A DNA stretch of 64,000 nt from Blasia pusilla (lineage: Eukaryota; Marchantiophyta; Marchantiopsida; Blasiales): assembly GCA_050084515.1 (NCBI GenBank), contig CM114274.1, positions 40,486,001 to 40,550,000 of the forward strand, given 5' to 3'. The translations under genes and the position numbers were made by a program. A model generated the notes under the pieces. It saw only the letters and a list, made by a program, of their open reading frames with translations. It was not told the origin of the DNA and made no database searches. Positions 11,008 through 21,547 of the stretch are shown here, one piece after another. Within the stretch, counting starts at the first letter, position 1. Every line of letters starts with the position of its first letter.

Positions 11008-13000
11008 TGTCATGACCATACGGATTATGTCGTAGAGTATGGTGTGCTGGTAGAGGCCATTCCTTATGTAGGACCGTAGTGGCTTGGTAGAGATGCGGTT
11101 CCATACATAGGGTTGGGGGTTACTCAGTTGGGGGTGACTTTCCTAGTAGGGTCCGCTCTTAGGTTGGAGGATATAAGGTGGCTTGCCCTCAAAGAACAGT
11201 CAGTTCTTTGAGTTGAGCCTGTTGCGTTGGGAGTTAGCCTTGGTAGTGAGTAGAGCTCTTGGCTATGGTGTTTCCCGCAAGCTTCGACCTAGATTCTCCC
11301 ATTGTGGAGTGGGTTTGGCTCGATTGTATGTGATTGTAAACGTGTTTTATGACAGTAGGTCTTTCACGGATTTCACTCAAAGAACTGGAGTAGATCGATG
11401 GTAGCTTCGATTGTAGATTAGTAGGATCTGGTTAGGGCTGATTGTGTACTCAGCCGTGGATGTTCGTGGCTTGTGGCCTATGTTGGAGGTGTGAATCTGG
11501 TGCGCGGTTGGTTGGGAAAGAAGCGCCTTGCTGAGAGCTTTCCAATGCGCTTTAGATCGTCGGATTTCGTCAAGGGAGTTGGAAGTTATCAAGGATTGAA
11601 GATTCTGGTTCGTGTTCGACAGTTTTCTGATGTGGAGAGCTTGGAGTGCGGAAGCTGCGTTGAAGATCCAGATCGGGTGAGAGGTTCCTGTTGCTACTTG
11701 TATTTTGATCTCCTGTGAATCTATCTGCTCGATTGTGTGGAGCGTTGCGGATTTCTGCGTGCATGAAACTTGGCGGAAGCGCTGTCGGATTTGCGATTCT
11801 GGAGGTGTATGGACAGCAAGTTTGTTTGATTTTTAGCTCGGAGTACGGAGCTCGGTTGTAGCTGAGTTTTTGTGGGGAGATAGCTATGGTGGTGAATTGA
11901 ATTTTGATCGAAACAGATTTGATTTTGGTCACGTATTTGTGAAGTAATTTTTGATCGAAATTTCGTAGACTAGCTCAAGGTCTGGCTATGGTGGACAGCG
12001 GATCGGAGGGGCTGGTTGGTTGGTGACTCGTTCATTTTTGGAGACGCCTATCCCGTTGGGGGCGCCCTGGTTGGACCTCTCTCCATAGCAAAGCATGGCG
12101 AACGGGGCGATAGGGGCATGTCTCGGCGTTTCGAGGCTTCGAGGCAACTCGTGGTAGCTCGGGGCGTGAGAGGCGGAGTAAGGAGCAAGGAGCAAGCAAG
12201 CAAGCTTGCTTGCTTGGGCGTGAGGCAATTTTTGCAGGAATTGGGTATTCGAGTTTTGCATAACTGGTCACCCATCTTTGGGCTATTCTGCCTGGAGGAC
12301 GCTTAATCGCCGAAGTTTGAACTATGCCGGTGTCTGCATTGTTGTAGCTCATTTGGTCTTTGTTCGGAGATGTGTTAGGCGCTTTATGCATCTCAGGTTT
12401 TTGGTTGATGTACCTCTAGCGCATAGTACGGTGTAGCCTCTCCATGCAGTGATATTTTCAGGTCTGTCATGAGTTCGACTAGCACGTCATCGACCCGCGG
12501 CGGAGTAGCTAGTGCGTTAGAATTGTGTGGTGGGTTTTGTGGCTTCAGAGGGCACCACGTTTGGTGGATTGTGTTATCTTGATTTCCATTTGCGATTGGA
12601 GGGTTGTCGTTGGATTTCCTGTGTTTGGATCCCCTCCATCGTGCTTCTTGCTTGCGCGCCCATTGTTAGGGTTGACGCTGATTTCCAGAGTAGTGTTATT
12701 CCTGTGTGCTACCGGTAGTGAGGCTGGAGGGATGACGAGTAGACTGTGGGAGACTTCTTGTGGTGATGACAAGTTAGGTTGCCTACACCCATAGCTAGTA
12801 GAGCTAGAATAGTATAGCGACATCGACGTCACTTGGTAATTTGGTGGTGGTGCGGCATCGGCGTTGGTCATCACGAGTCGTCGAGTGGTCGGTTGGGGAC
12901 CGTGGTGCGGACAGTGGTGGTTTCACATGGAGTGGATTTAGGTATCGGCTACCTTTTCCACTTCCGACGGTTGATGAAGAGGAGGACGAGGGTGTTCCAA
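11008..13000 (+). other. 5' LTR and leader of the gypsy element
   Basis: About 2 kb precede the first gag-like reading. A TATA-like motif lies at about 11170 and may belong to an LTR promoter. A perfect 24-bp palindrome sits at 12193-12216. Open frames on both strands (11183-12874) show no retroviral motif. I could not place the LTR end or a primer-binding site with confidence. Confidence 0.5.
12193..12216. repeat. Perfect 24-bp palindrome
   Basis: CAAGCAAGCAAG is followed directly by its reverse complement CTTGCTTGCTTG with no loop. It lies in the leader of the gypsy element. In RNA it could act as a self-complementary dimerisation site, like the kissing loops of retroviral leaders; that role is inference. 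Confidence 0.85.
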
Positions 13001-13046
13001 ACACCGAGTCTTCTACGTTGTTATCGAGTGTTGCAGCTCCATTGAT

Positions 13047-14132
13047 TTGGGACATGGACGGTGGATATGGGGCCATGAAGGGCCCACGACGATACTCGGT
13101 GCGATGGGTACCATTGAGTTGGAGGACTTCATGAAGGAGTTTGATATGTGGTGTGATATGCAGATGTTGAACGCACGTTGTTTACACCCTTCTTGGCTTG
13201 GAAGGGTTGTTTCAAAGACTTGGAAGGACCACCCATGGATGATTACCATGAGTTTAGGAAGGATCATGTTCTTTGAGATTGAGGCATGGAGACAATATTG
13301 GTCTCCAGGCTATGTGTCTATCACCCATGGTGGTATTGGTAGTAGTGCTCCTACTATGCCCGGCCCGGCCCGACGTTGAGTGGTACGAGTACGAGCCGGA
13401 GTGGGGGTACGGTGGAGGTACTAGTGGGGGTACTAGTGGAGGTACTAGTGCCCCACCATCGTTAGCCCGGATTTGCAGAGTTCTTCAAGAGGTTGAAGAA
13501 GAACTATCAAGGAGTGAAGACGGAGAAGTTGAGGAATCTTTCAGGACTTTGAGCGAAAGGCGGTGAGAGTCTTCGTGAGGCATACACGCGTATCGACGCT
13601 TGATTTCGATTACCCAGGGGTGTGATTGAGGATCAGCTGTCGGTTTTGGTATGGGATCTTGGACAGAGATTTGCGCCGTAGGGTACGTGATGCTACTCTT
13701 ATGAGTGATGATTCACCCACATTGACCCATGTGTTTGCTCTATCTGAGAAGATTGAGCTTAATATGGTGAAGGAGAGAGTGGTGACATCCGCATTCAGTA
13801 TGGATACAACTACTACTTCTCGTGTTCAGCCGCCCACCTCACAATCTCGTAGTAGTAGTGGTGATAGTAGTAGTGGGAGTCGTGGGGGGTACACACGACC
13901 TCAGTCAAGTCCTAGAGGGACATTTGTGCAGAGACCATTGCCTTCATTTGCTGCCCCGCAGCAAGGACAATCCTGTTGGACATGTGGAGGTGATCATGTT
14001 AGGAAGTTTTGTCCCCAAGAGGATGGGAGACGGACTGTGGAGGATGGGCCTCAGTCGGCCCCAACTCAGTGTGATCATTGCGGGAGACTAGGTCATCCTC
14101 GAGAGCGTTGCTTTGATCTTCATCCGAGTTGA
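13047..14132 (+). pseudogene. gag-like region with two zinc knuckles (interrupted)
   Basis: This is the capsid/nucleocapsid part of the gypsy element. 13626-14132 reads as one frame that ends with a Ser/Arg/Gly-rich linker and two Cys/His knuckles. The first is C-x2-C-x3-H-x4-C (CWTCGGDHVRKFC), one residue shorter than the standard spacing. The second is a standard C-x2-C-x4-H-x4-C (CDHCGRLGHPRERC). Upstream, 13047-13566 holds capsid-like sequence in more than one frame. A 15-bp repeat encoding GGTS units lies at 13413-13452. Frame changes near 13270, 13560 and 13625 mark it as broken. Nucleocapsid knuckles bind and package element RNA in this family. Confidence 0.75.
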
Positions 14133-14325
14133 GATCGAGGCCGTGGCCGTGGGGGAGAGAAGCTCGAGAGGCCGAGGTGGTAGAGGTGGTAGGGGTGGTA
14201 GAGGTGGACCGGTGGTTGGAGAGCCTATGGTGGCTACCCCTACCACTACGACAATCGCCTATGGTCGCCGAGGATTGAGCTTGATTGGAGCAGAAGTTGG
14301 CTACTATGGTGGTATCCAAAGATAG
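14113..14325 (+). pseudogene. RGG-rich segment after gag
   Basis: In frame 1, just past the zinc knuckles, the sequence encodes a run of RGG units (SRGRGGRGGRGGRGG). RGG boxes commonly bind RNA. The reading frame differs from that of the knuckles, so the join needs a frameshift, either programmed or caused by decay. It is probably the C-terminal tail of gag or the linker to the protease. Confidence 0.5.
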
Positions 14326-14615
14326 ATCAGGTTCGGGAGCAGGGGCTTCCACCTCTTATGGAGGGGATGATCTCTCTTATATGGTGAGTGCAAAGACAAA
14401 GTTGAGGCATCACCTGCAGCGATTTACGAGAGGAGCCACTCGGCGTCGAGCCACGTGGCCACGTGGTTGTCAGGAGTTGGACCCACAGAGGGGTGAGGTG
14501 GGAGGCAAAGCTAGGCTTCCCAGTCATTCTTGTTGTTTGAGGTGCTTAGGACTCCATCCATGGTTCCTACGCAGCCTATTGAGCCGACAAGTGGGGCGAG
14601 GCATCTACATCGCAT

Positions 14616-15503
14616 GTAGTAGACACGGATGCAGCATCCAATGTAGTATTGCGGATGGCAACTTCAGTGTTGGGATCCCCGTTGTTTTCGGCCACGGAGT
14701 CGATGGCTTTAGGAGTTGACTTAGCTCCTGTATTTCGATTAGCGACCACGTTGTGTGAACGTGGGGTGTTATCTTGCTACACGTGTTGAGGTGGATGAGG
14801 GTGTTGCGGTGGAGCGACCCTCTATGTCGAGTAGCATTGAGTACTAGTGCTACTTTGCAGCAAAGAAATGGCGAAGATGGATGCATTACCAGCCCGGCCA
14901 GCCATTGATCGTGAGAGGCTTACACCTGGTGTATGTATGTTGGACAACCGGAGTGGGATCTTCCGATTGGTGAGTCCTACAGGACACGTGTATAGACCAG
15001 ATAGAGTCTTGTTAGACTCTGGTGCCCAACCTTTGATGTTGGGAAAGGCGGCATGTATTGGTTTGGGTATTCGGAGGTCAGAGCTTGAGCCTTGCAAATT
15101 CCAAATTCAAACATCACTTGGAGGAGCCAATGATAGGTCTCAATTCATGACACGGGAGAAGTTTTCTGTACAGTTGAGATCAGATCATGCGATTGATAGC
15201 TCCCGGTTGGGAGTATCTGCGGTAGTCACATCAGCCGAGTCGTATGATGTACTAGTTGGAGGAGCAGTATTGTACTCGATGGGTTTTCAGATGGATTACT
15301 GGACTGAGACAACGTCTTATAGACTAGGTTGGCAGTCCGGGGATGGACGTATGAGCCAAGTTCTTGTGAGATTTATTTCTGGGGCTCGACCAGGAGGGTC
15401 TTCCCCAACAGTGTTAGCATCTGTGGCTGGTTTTAGTGGAGTAGTCACTTGGCCAGAGACTTTTTGGAGGGTAATGTTTCGCTATGGATTCTCCTGCGCA
15501 TGA
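14616..15503 (+). pseudogene. Aspartic protease region of the gypsy element
   Basis: The frame at 14847-15503 contains RVLLDSGAQPLMLGKAA, the DSGA-type catalytic motif of retroviral-like aspartic proteases, followed by a flap-like stretch and VLVGGAVLYSMGF. Upstream (14616-14846) the homology to the minus-strand copy at 22238-22771 continues across frame changes. The enzyme would cut the gag-pol polyprotein. The same frame continues after a TGA at about 15503 into the methyltransferase region, which suggests the two were once fused. Confidence 0.75.
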
Positions 15504-15563
15504 GGAGGAAGAGGAGGTCCCTATTTTTGCAGTAGTGGCATCCTCATCGTTGGATGTGCCACT

Positions 15564-16700
15564 TTGAGTTCAGCGGTGCACTACGGCAGAGGTCGATCGC
15601 CTAGTGCAGAGGCTTGGTGTGAGGTCGTTATACCTCACGAGGAAGAGGAGGCCCCACGGCGGACTCCCTGCCCAGCAGATTGGGTTATCCCTTGGATACT
15701 ACACCCATTGTATAGCAAATATCCGCCGGAGGGCATTTGTGTGTTAGATCTCTTTGGTGGGATTAGCACTGGTTTGGCTGCAGTGTTGCAGGCCGGTATT
15801 CCTGTGCGGAGATACGTGTATGTGGAGCGAGATGAGACGGCCCAGAGAGTCTCATCCCGACATATTGGTTAGTTGATGCGGAGATATCCTGAGTTGTTGC
15901 CGCCATCAGCTATTCGTGGGTACCGGCGTGCTTTACCATCACACATTGCATTGTTGGGGGCGCAGGACCTTGAGAGAATTGGTCATGTGGATTTGGTGAT
16001 TGCTGGATGGCCATGTCGGGGTCATACACGTGCTGGTCGTGGTGAGGGATTACATGACCCTAGGTCTCGATTGTTTTGGGAGATGTTACGGGTGTTACGA
16101 CATCTTCAGGTTCATCAGGCACGTGCTCTAGCTTACATTCTGGAGAATGTTCCATTGTTGGGTGACACTCGGACCCGGATGATGGCGAGTGTTCATGAGG
16201 TGCGCTCTTGGATTGGACCAGCGGTGTTGTTGGATGCAGCGCGAGTTGGCTCGCGTGCACATCGTCCACGCTTGTGGTGGACAAACTTGCTGCCTAGGGA
16301 GGTTCTACGTCGAGCATATGATGCAGTCTGGCGGGATCCTCGCCTTACTGGTGGATAGTATCTTGATATCTTGGCGACTTTCCCAAGTGGTGAGGGTTAT
16401 TGATCGGTCATCCATGGCGGTGGTGAACCGTGTGGGCCGACCTAGGATGGCACTACCCACATTTGTGAGTTTTCCTCGTCACATGCCTCAGGGAAGGTGG
16501 TCCGGGGCTTGTATGGGATTCTCATGTGCGGATAGTTGGTGGAGCCTAACGCTGATGAGAGAGAGCGTGCGATGGGATTTGCTCTTGGTGTGTGGCGGTT
16601 GCTTCTATTTACGAGGCTTCACGACGTCATGTGTTGGGTCAGGCCATGGACCTGAATTGTTTGACTTGGATTTTGAGTCTTGGTATGGCCAAGCGTCGAC
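15564..16700 (+). pseudogene. DNMT3-like C5 cytosine DNA methyltransferase domain
   Basis: Domain order matches the DNMT3 catalytic region. Motif I, VLDLFGGISTGLAAVL, at 15741 binds S-adenosylmethionine. An acidic VYVERDE follows. RHIG-stop-LMRRYPELL near 15860-15895 resembles the RHI-x-YP segment of DNMT3. Motif IV, DLVIAGWPCRG, has the catalytic Cys at 16014-16016, followed by GLHDPRSRLFWEMLRVL. Motif VI, ILENV, has Glu at 16143. Motif VIII is VGSRAHRPRLWWTNL near 16250. After a frame change, ADERERAMGF (near 16550) and SRRHVLGQAMDLNCLTWIL (near 16620) resemble the GFP and LLG-x-SW-V-VI segments that close DNMT3. Motif order is I to X, not the rearranged order of DRM enzymes. At least one in-frame TAG (15870) and frameshifts after 16358 break it. 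It lies between protease and RT, in frame with the protease. It presumably methylated DNA, perhaps element copies; that is inference. Confidence 0.88.
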
Positions 16701-16929
16701 TTCGGACTATGTCTGTGGGTCTTCCACCCCTTGTAATGAGCTCGATGGCTACCGGGACGGTAGAGGCATCGGCTGGGGGCGAGGAGAGTAGTATTTTGCA
16801 TCCTTGGAGTAGATGGGATGTAATGGCTGGGCATGTGGAGTTGGTTGCTCATCTTTGGTGGAGGAGTTATTTGCTCGATGATGTGTAGCTAAGGATGTAC
16901 CATCTTGTGAGGGGGTTTGCGAGCGACCA

Positions 16930-18500
16930 ATGGCATCGTCCTCTCCCTCTAGTGTGCCAGTGGAGGAGACTTGGGAGCCATTACTTGGGCCCAAGCTTAC
17001 GGGAGGTGAGAAACGACGCTTGACACAGTTCCTACGTGCTTATAGGAGTTGTTTTGCCTTTAGCATGAAGGAGTTGGGTTCTCTGGTTGGACCCGGTATA
17101 CGGATTGATTTGGCTAGTGATACGCCAATCTTTCGTCGTCCCTATCGATATAGTGATATGGAGAGGGACTTGATTGAGTAGGACGTTGGACCTTTTGGAG
17201 GTGGATTAGTGGAGTTGTCGCATGGAGAGTATGCATCAACCATCGCCATGTCATGCCTGCTAAAAGGATATGCATGGCAACTACACGGATAGGCGGATGT
17301 GTGGAGATTACCGTCCTCTCAATCGGCAAACCAAGGCCGATAGGTATGCCATGCCTACACCGAGGAGATCTTTGATGTGGTGGGACAGCAAAGATTTTCA
17401 AGATTTTGGATCTTGGCAGATACCATCAATTGCCGATTCGGGAGAGTGACAAGGCCAAGACAGCATTTTGGGGTGTCAACTCTCATGGCAAGGATTGTTT
17501 GTACCAATGGAAATTCTTACCCTTTGGGTTGAAGAATGCACTGCCGAGTTTCAAAGAGTGATGGACGGGATCCTAGCGGGGTTGGATTTTGTTCGGTGTT
17601 ACATTGATGATATCTTGGTGTTGAGAACACGGTGGAGGAGCATCGATACATTTGCAGATGGTGTTTGAGCGGTTGAAAGCTCATGGTCTACGTTTGCATC
17701 CAGGAAAGTGTAAGTTCTTCCATGAGGATGTTGAGTACTTGGGTCATGTGATCTATCCAGGTGGTTTGGGAGTTCAAACAAGCAAAGGTGGAGGCTATTG
17801 CACTTATTCGCGCCCAAGTAGATGTGAGTAGAGTTCGAGCATTCATGGGATTGGCGAACTACTATCGGAGGTATGTGAAGGGATTTAGTGCTATGGCAAA
17901 GACTTTGAACCAATTGCTGAAATCAGATCAAGAGTGGCACCGGGAGATGATCGAGAGAGCTTTTGTGGAGCTTAAGGCCCAATTGGTGGCGGCGCCTATC
18001 TTGAGGAGACCTATCGAGGGCGCCCATTTCGATTACACACCGATTGGAGTAGGTTGGGACTTGAGCGGTGTGTTGACACAACATGATGATGAGCACATGG
18101 AGTTTGTCTTTGGCCTATGCAAGTCGTTCGAATAATAAATGGAGTCGCGCTATAGTTCATATGAGGGAGAGTGCTTGGCGTAGTGTGGGTGTGGCACACT
18201 TTAGGTGTTACTTGTTTGGCACACGATTTTACCCTTGTTACTGATCACCGGCCGCTCAAGTGGTTGATGGAGTCGGACAAGCTTACAGGAAGCTTGCATG
18301 GTGGGCTCTTATCTTACAGAGTATGACTTCCAGGTGGTACATAGACCTGGAGTTGCCAACCTTGATCTTGATGGGTTGAGTAGAAACCCATGTACTAGCC
18401 AAGAGGATACAATCGGGGCTAGATGGCATGGCGAGGTTGATGAGGAGATGGTGCCAGGTTGGCATGCATCCGCCTTTTATGTTGGTTAGGGGTGGACTCT
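16930..18500 (+). pseudogene. Reverse transcriptase and RNase H of the gypsy element (broken)
   Basis: RT signatures appear in changing frames: GPGIRIDLASDTPIFRRPYR (from 17092), CGDYRPLNRQTKADRYAMPT (about 17300), QWKFLPFGLKNALPSFQRVM (about 17505) and the catalytic YIDDIL at 17600. The downstream connection AFMGLANYYRRYVKGF (about 17840) is typical of gypsy RT. RNase H-like sequence includes TDHRPLKWLMESDKLTG (about 18240) and VHRPGVANLDLDGLSR (about 18340). At least six stops or shifts interrupt it. The enzyme would copy element RNA into DNA. Confidence 0.88.
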
Positions 18501-18759
18501 AGTATGGAGGACCACATGATATCTTACTCTAGTCGAGGGTAGATGGCCACCTTGAGATCCTAAGGTTGAGATGGTGGTACGGATCAGCGTGATATTCATG
18601 ATGATGCGTTGGTGTTGGAGTTCCTACGGACCAAAGAGGGTGCCAGGCATAGTGAGTGCCAAGGAGCGAGACCGTGTTCTTCAACGTGCTAAGAGGTATC
18701 GATTGGAGGGAACACATATTCTCGCGTGTGGGAGGATGGTAGAGTATGAGTAGTGCCAC

Positions 18760-19848
18760 ATTTGGCTCGAGAGAGCGCATTGTGCGACATGCCCATGAGG
18801 AGTTGGGACATTTTGGGGTAAAGCGACGTATAGCTTACTCCTTGGCGATATTGGTGGCGTGGCATGCATACTCAGGTGCAGCAGATTGGTGTCACGTTGT
18901 ATGGTTTGTGACCGGGTGAGGGCATCATTTAATGCCCCTACACCACAATTACACCCCTTGCCTATTATGGGGTTGGGTTACCGTTGGAGTGTGGACTTTG
19001 CGAGACCGTTACCGTTGGATGCGACATCATCGATATGTGTTGGTGATGGTGGAGCACTTCTCCAAGTGGATTGAGTTGGTGGCATTACCGGACAAGGCAA
19101 GTGAGGAACGGCGTATGCGTTCGGATAGAGTGCTTAGTCATTTTGGTGCACCGGTGAAATCTTGACCGACCAGGTCTGAGTTTCAGGGTGAGTTTCGGTC
19201 TTGTGTGACAAGGCGTTGATTGATCATCGGACCACGTCTCGAGATCATCAGGCGGATGGTTTGGCTGAGCGTGTGATTCAGGCGGTGAAGAGGGCATTGC
19301 GTAAGTATGGCCTCTGAAGGGCATCTTGGAGACTAGGATATTCGGTTGCCATGGTTAGCCATGGGTATAGGTTCGATCGCCAAGCATCCTTGGCTTCCTT
19401 CTCACCTTATTTTTTGTTATACGGCCGAGATCCAGACTTGCCAGCAACAATTCGTCGGGAGTCTAGTGAGGTCGTGAACCTTGATGACCCAGAGATGTGG
19501 ATGAGGATGTGTTCTCAGCGGGCGGAGCTCTTTCGGAGAGTTATGCTAACAACCTTTGAGAATCTTGCCATTGCTCAACACAGGGATACGTTGCGGTATG
19601 CAACCATTCGGGGTGGAGGTTATCGACCATCGATTCGTAGGTTCCATGTGGGGGACTATGTCTATTTGCAGCAGATTGCCCCGACAACGTTGGATGTGAC
19701 GGCAGGCCGCACTATTTTACGAGTGCATGAGGTGTTAGCTTCTGGAGTTCTCATGTTGGAGGGTCGTGATGGAGTTGTTTGGAAGGACCATGTGCGTAAT
19801 TGTGCGCCATGTCATCTTCCAAATGTGGATGGTACTGTTGACCCATGA
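18760..19848 (+). pseudogene. Integrase of the gypsy element (broken)
   Basis: The N-terminal zinc-binding region shows RHAHEELGHFGVKRR (18786) and CMVCDRVRAS (about 18897), an HHCC arrangement. The DDE core reads WSVDFARP (first Asp 18994), ILTDQ (second Asp 19168) and DGLAERVIQAVKRAL (Glu 19267); frames shift between them. The C-terminal part (19351-19848) is one frame with FLLYGRDPDLPATI and a beta-rich FHVGDYVYL region ending in a TGA. It would insert element cDNA. No chromodomain follows; instead a PHD finger does. Confidence 0.85.
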
Positions 19849-20006
19849 TACGTGCTAGCTTGAGGTGCATGTTGTGTGGGTCTGCTGGTAACGCAGCCCG
19901 TATGTTGGTGTGTGATCGGTGTTCTAGGGGTTGGCACATGATGTGTTTGACTCCACGTTTGGATGTTGTTCCTACTAGAAGGTGGGTTTGTCCTCGATGT
20001 ACTTAG
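19845..20006 (+). CDS. PHD finger following the integrase
   Basis: This 53-codon frame starts with an ATG that overlaps the integrase stop (ATGA, 19845-19848). It encodes a canonical C4HC3 PHD finger: C-x2-C-x11-C-x2-C-x4-H-x2-C-x14-C-x2-C, with ligand codons at 19866, 19875, 19911, 19920, 19935, 19944, 19989 and 19998, and the usual Trp two residues before the last Cys pair (WVCPRC). It is intact. PHD fingers commonly read histone H3 tails, so it could target integration or the element's methyltransferase to chromatin, as chromodomains do in chromoviruses. It was either a C-terminal extension of the integrase before a 1-nt shift or a small coupled frame. Confidence 0.8.
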   Translation: MIRASLRCMLCGSAGNAARMLVCDRCSRGWHMMCLTPRLDVVPTRRWVCPRCT

Positions 20007-20930
20007 GAGAGGTAGATGACTTGATCTTTGCATGATATGGATTACAGATGTGCGACTAACGATGGGGCAACCTATCACCCGGCCTTCTGATTCGGGCACC
20101 CAAGAAGGTGTATAGCATGTAGTAGATGTATAGGGCTACCTGGGAGTTAGAGGGACCTAACCGCCAGTTAGGGGGGCGAGTTGTGGTAGACTTGCGTTTG
20201 TGGATACTCTCGTCTATGTTATGTATGTATGTGCGTATGGTATGTCAGCGATGTATGTTGTATGACGATATGGATTCGCACGACAATTCTAATGCACCAA
20301 AGATCTTGACAAACGCATAAGCGAGGGGGCGAGGGGGCGTGGTGGAGGGAAGGATTGAGCCTTGTTTAATGGCCTTGATAGATTGAGAAACTACCCAAAA
20401 ATTCGGAAGGATAATTAGATTGAGGGCCAAAAAGAGCGGCCCGAGAGTAATTCCCCAAACATAGGTGAAGGTGGGAGAATGCCAGAAGTGTATATAAAGA
20501 ATGGATTGGGAGGTTGGCGTTGGGGTGCAACACCAAGCGAAATCCAAGGGAGTGAATTTCGGAGATCACCATTGGATTCCAACCCGAGATTCAATTCTTG
20601 AGTCTCGATTAAGGACTCATGCGAGGTTCATTGGACAGTTGGGACCAATAGGCGTGCACACACTGTTTTATGTGCCTAGACTATCCAAAAAGTATGTCCC
20701 AAGTCTAGGAAGACTTGTTTGTGCTGGGAAGCAAGGAGTTAGGACCTGTTGAACTTCATAAACAACCCAAGTTGAGAACTTGGGGAGTTGGAAGGCTGGT
20801 TGACTCAAAGGAAGATTACTAAGAGTGTGTTTGGGTACAAATCAAGAGAGTGAGCGTGACTTACTTAATGTACGCTTCTGCAACACATGAGATTGATGTT
20901 CAAGAGGAGTAGGCACACGACACATTCGTT

Positions 20931-21547
20931 TGACATACACTCTCTGAAAATATTTGGGCATATGTGCTTATGACATAGCTATTTTTCAAGAATTTAGAAA
21001 GAGATGATGGCATTTAAAAAATATACCATGTAATAATGAAAATGACTTTACAATACCGCAAGCTCTATCTCACTACAAAGATAACATCGGAGGAATTGAG
21101 CTTGTTTGGTTCTTGGAACTCTGGATTATTATGCAACTTCATGTTGACATACTTATAGAGCTATCATCTACCAAGATTAAACAACCGCTTTTGCATACAA
21201 AGGAACCAAAAGAAGATGATGCAATTGCTAATTTTCCACCACTATCCTAATCTAAGCCAACAACTCAATTGTACCAACCACCACTAGAACATATCCAAAG
21301 AAAGAATTTATTTACCCAAGTATTTTCTAGACCTTGTTGAGACTTGAATATCCCAAAAAGTCCAAATACGGTTAGTTCTGATTCTTCCTAAGTTAAATTT
21401 GTGATTATTTAAAACTTGAAGTTTACATTTGCTCTCAAAGTTTCATTATATGGCTACATCCATTGGGTATTTTATCTAATATCATTAATAGATTTACTTT
21501 CTTTCATATAGATTAAAGATATTCTTATAATAATTCACAATAATTAT
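20931..21547. other. Intergenic DNA, no gene recognised
   Basis: AT-rich spacer between the split LTR and the inverted gypsy fragment. No open frame with a recognisable motif. Confidence 0.5.

Larger units (their letters stand above)
11008..20285 (+). mobile_element. Ty3/gypsy LTR retrotransposon with DNMT3-like and PHD domains (decayed)
   Basis: The element starts TGTCATGACC and ends GCACGACA. The flank ATTC (or AATTC if the element ends one base earlier) occurs at 11003-11007 and 20285-20289, and removing the element restores the interrupted outer LTR. Coding order is gag with zinc knuckles, protease, DNMT3-like C5 methyltransferase, reverse transcriptase, RNase H, integrase, PHD finger. 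Protease and RT preceding the integrase is the Ty3/gypsy order. Frames shift several times and stops interrupt each domain, so this copy is not expected to make a full polyprotein. Coding segments are more GC-rich than the surroundings. The 5' LTR probably includes the TATA-like gatataagg near 11170. I could not delimit the inner edges of the two LTRs, and the region near 20034-20285 is only weakly similar to the 5' end. No chromodomain is seen. Confidence 0.9.
10636..20930 (+). mobile_element. Second copy of the solo LTR, split by a nested gypsy element
   Basis: 10636-11007 matches the first part of the LTR at 6704-7709, and about 20286-20930 matches the remainder, in the same orientation. 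Together they give about 1,015 bp, the length of the intact copy. The outer flanks share CACATT (just before TGTCTTGCG at 10636, and within cgacacattcg near 20922), consistent with its own target duplication, although the exact edge is ambiguous. The intervening 11008-20285 is a different, later-inserted element. Confidence 0.82.

Noticed and set aside
15564-16700. DRM-type (rearranged) methyltransferase
   Set aside because: Motif I precedes IV, VI and VIII, and the closing motif resembles DNMT3; DRM enzymes have the reverse block order.
19351-20006. Chromodomain at the integrase C-terminus
   Set aside because: The integrase tail shows no chromodomain aromatic pattern; the Cys/His spacing fits a PHD finger.
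20034-20285. 3' LTR of the gypsy element starting near 20034
   Set aside because: catgatatggattaca here only loosely resembles the 5' end (catgaccatacggatta); the match is too weak to call without an alignment.
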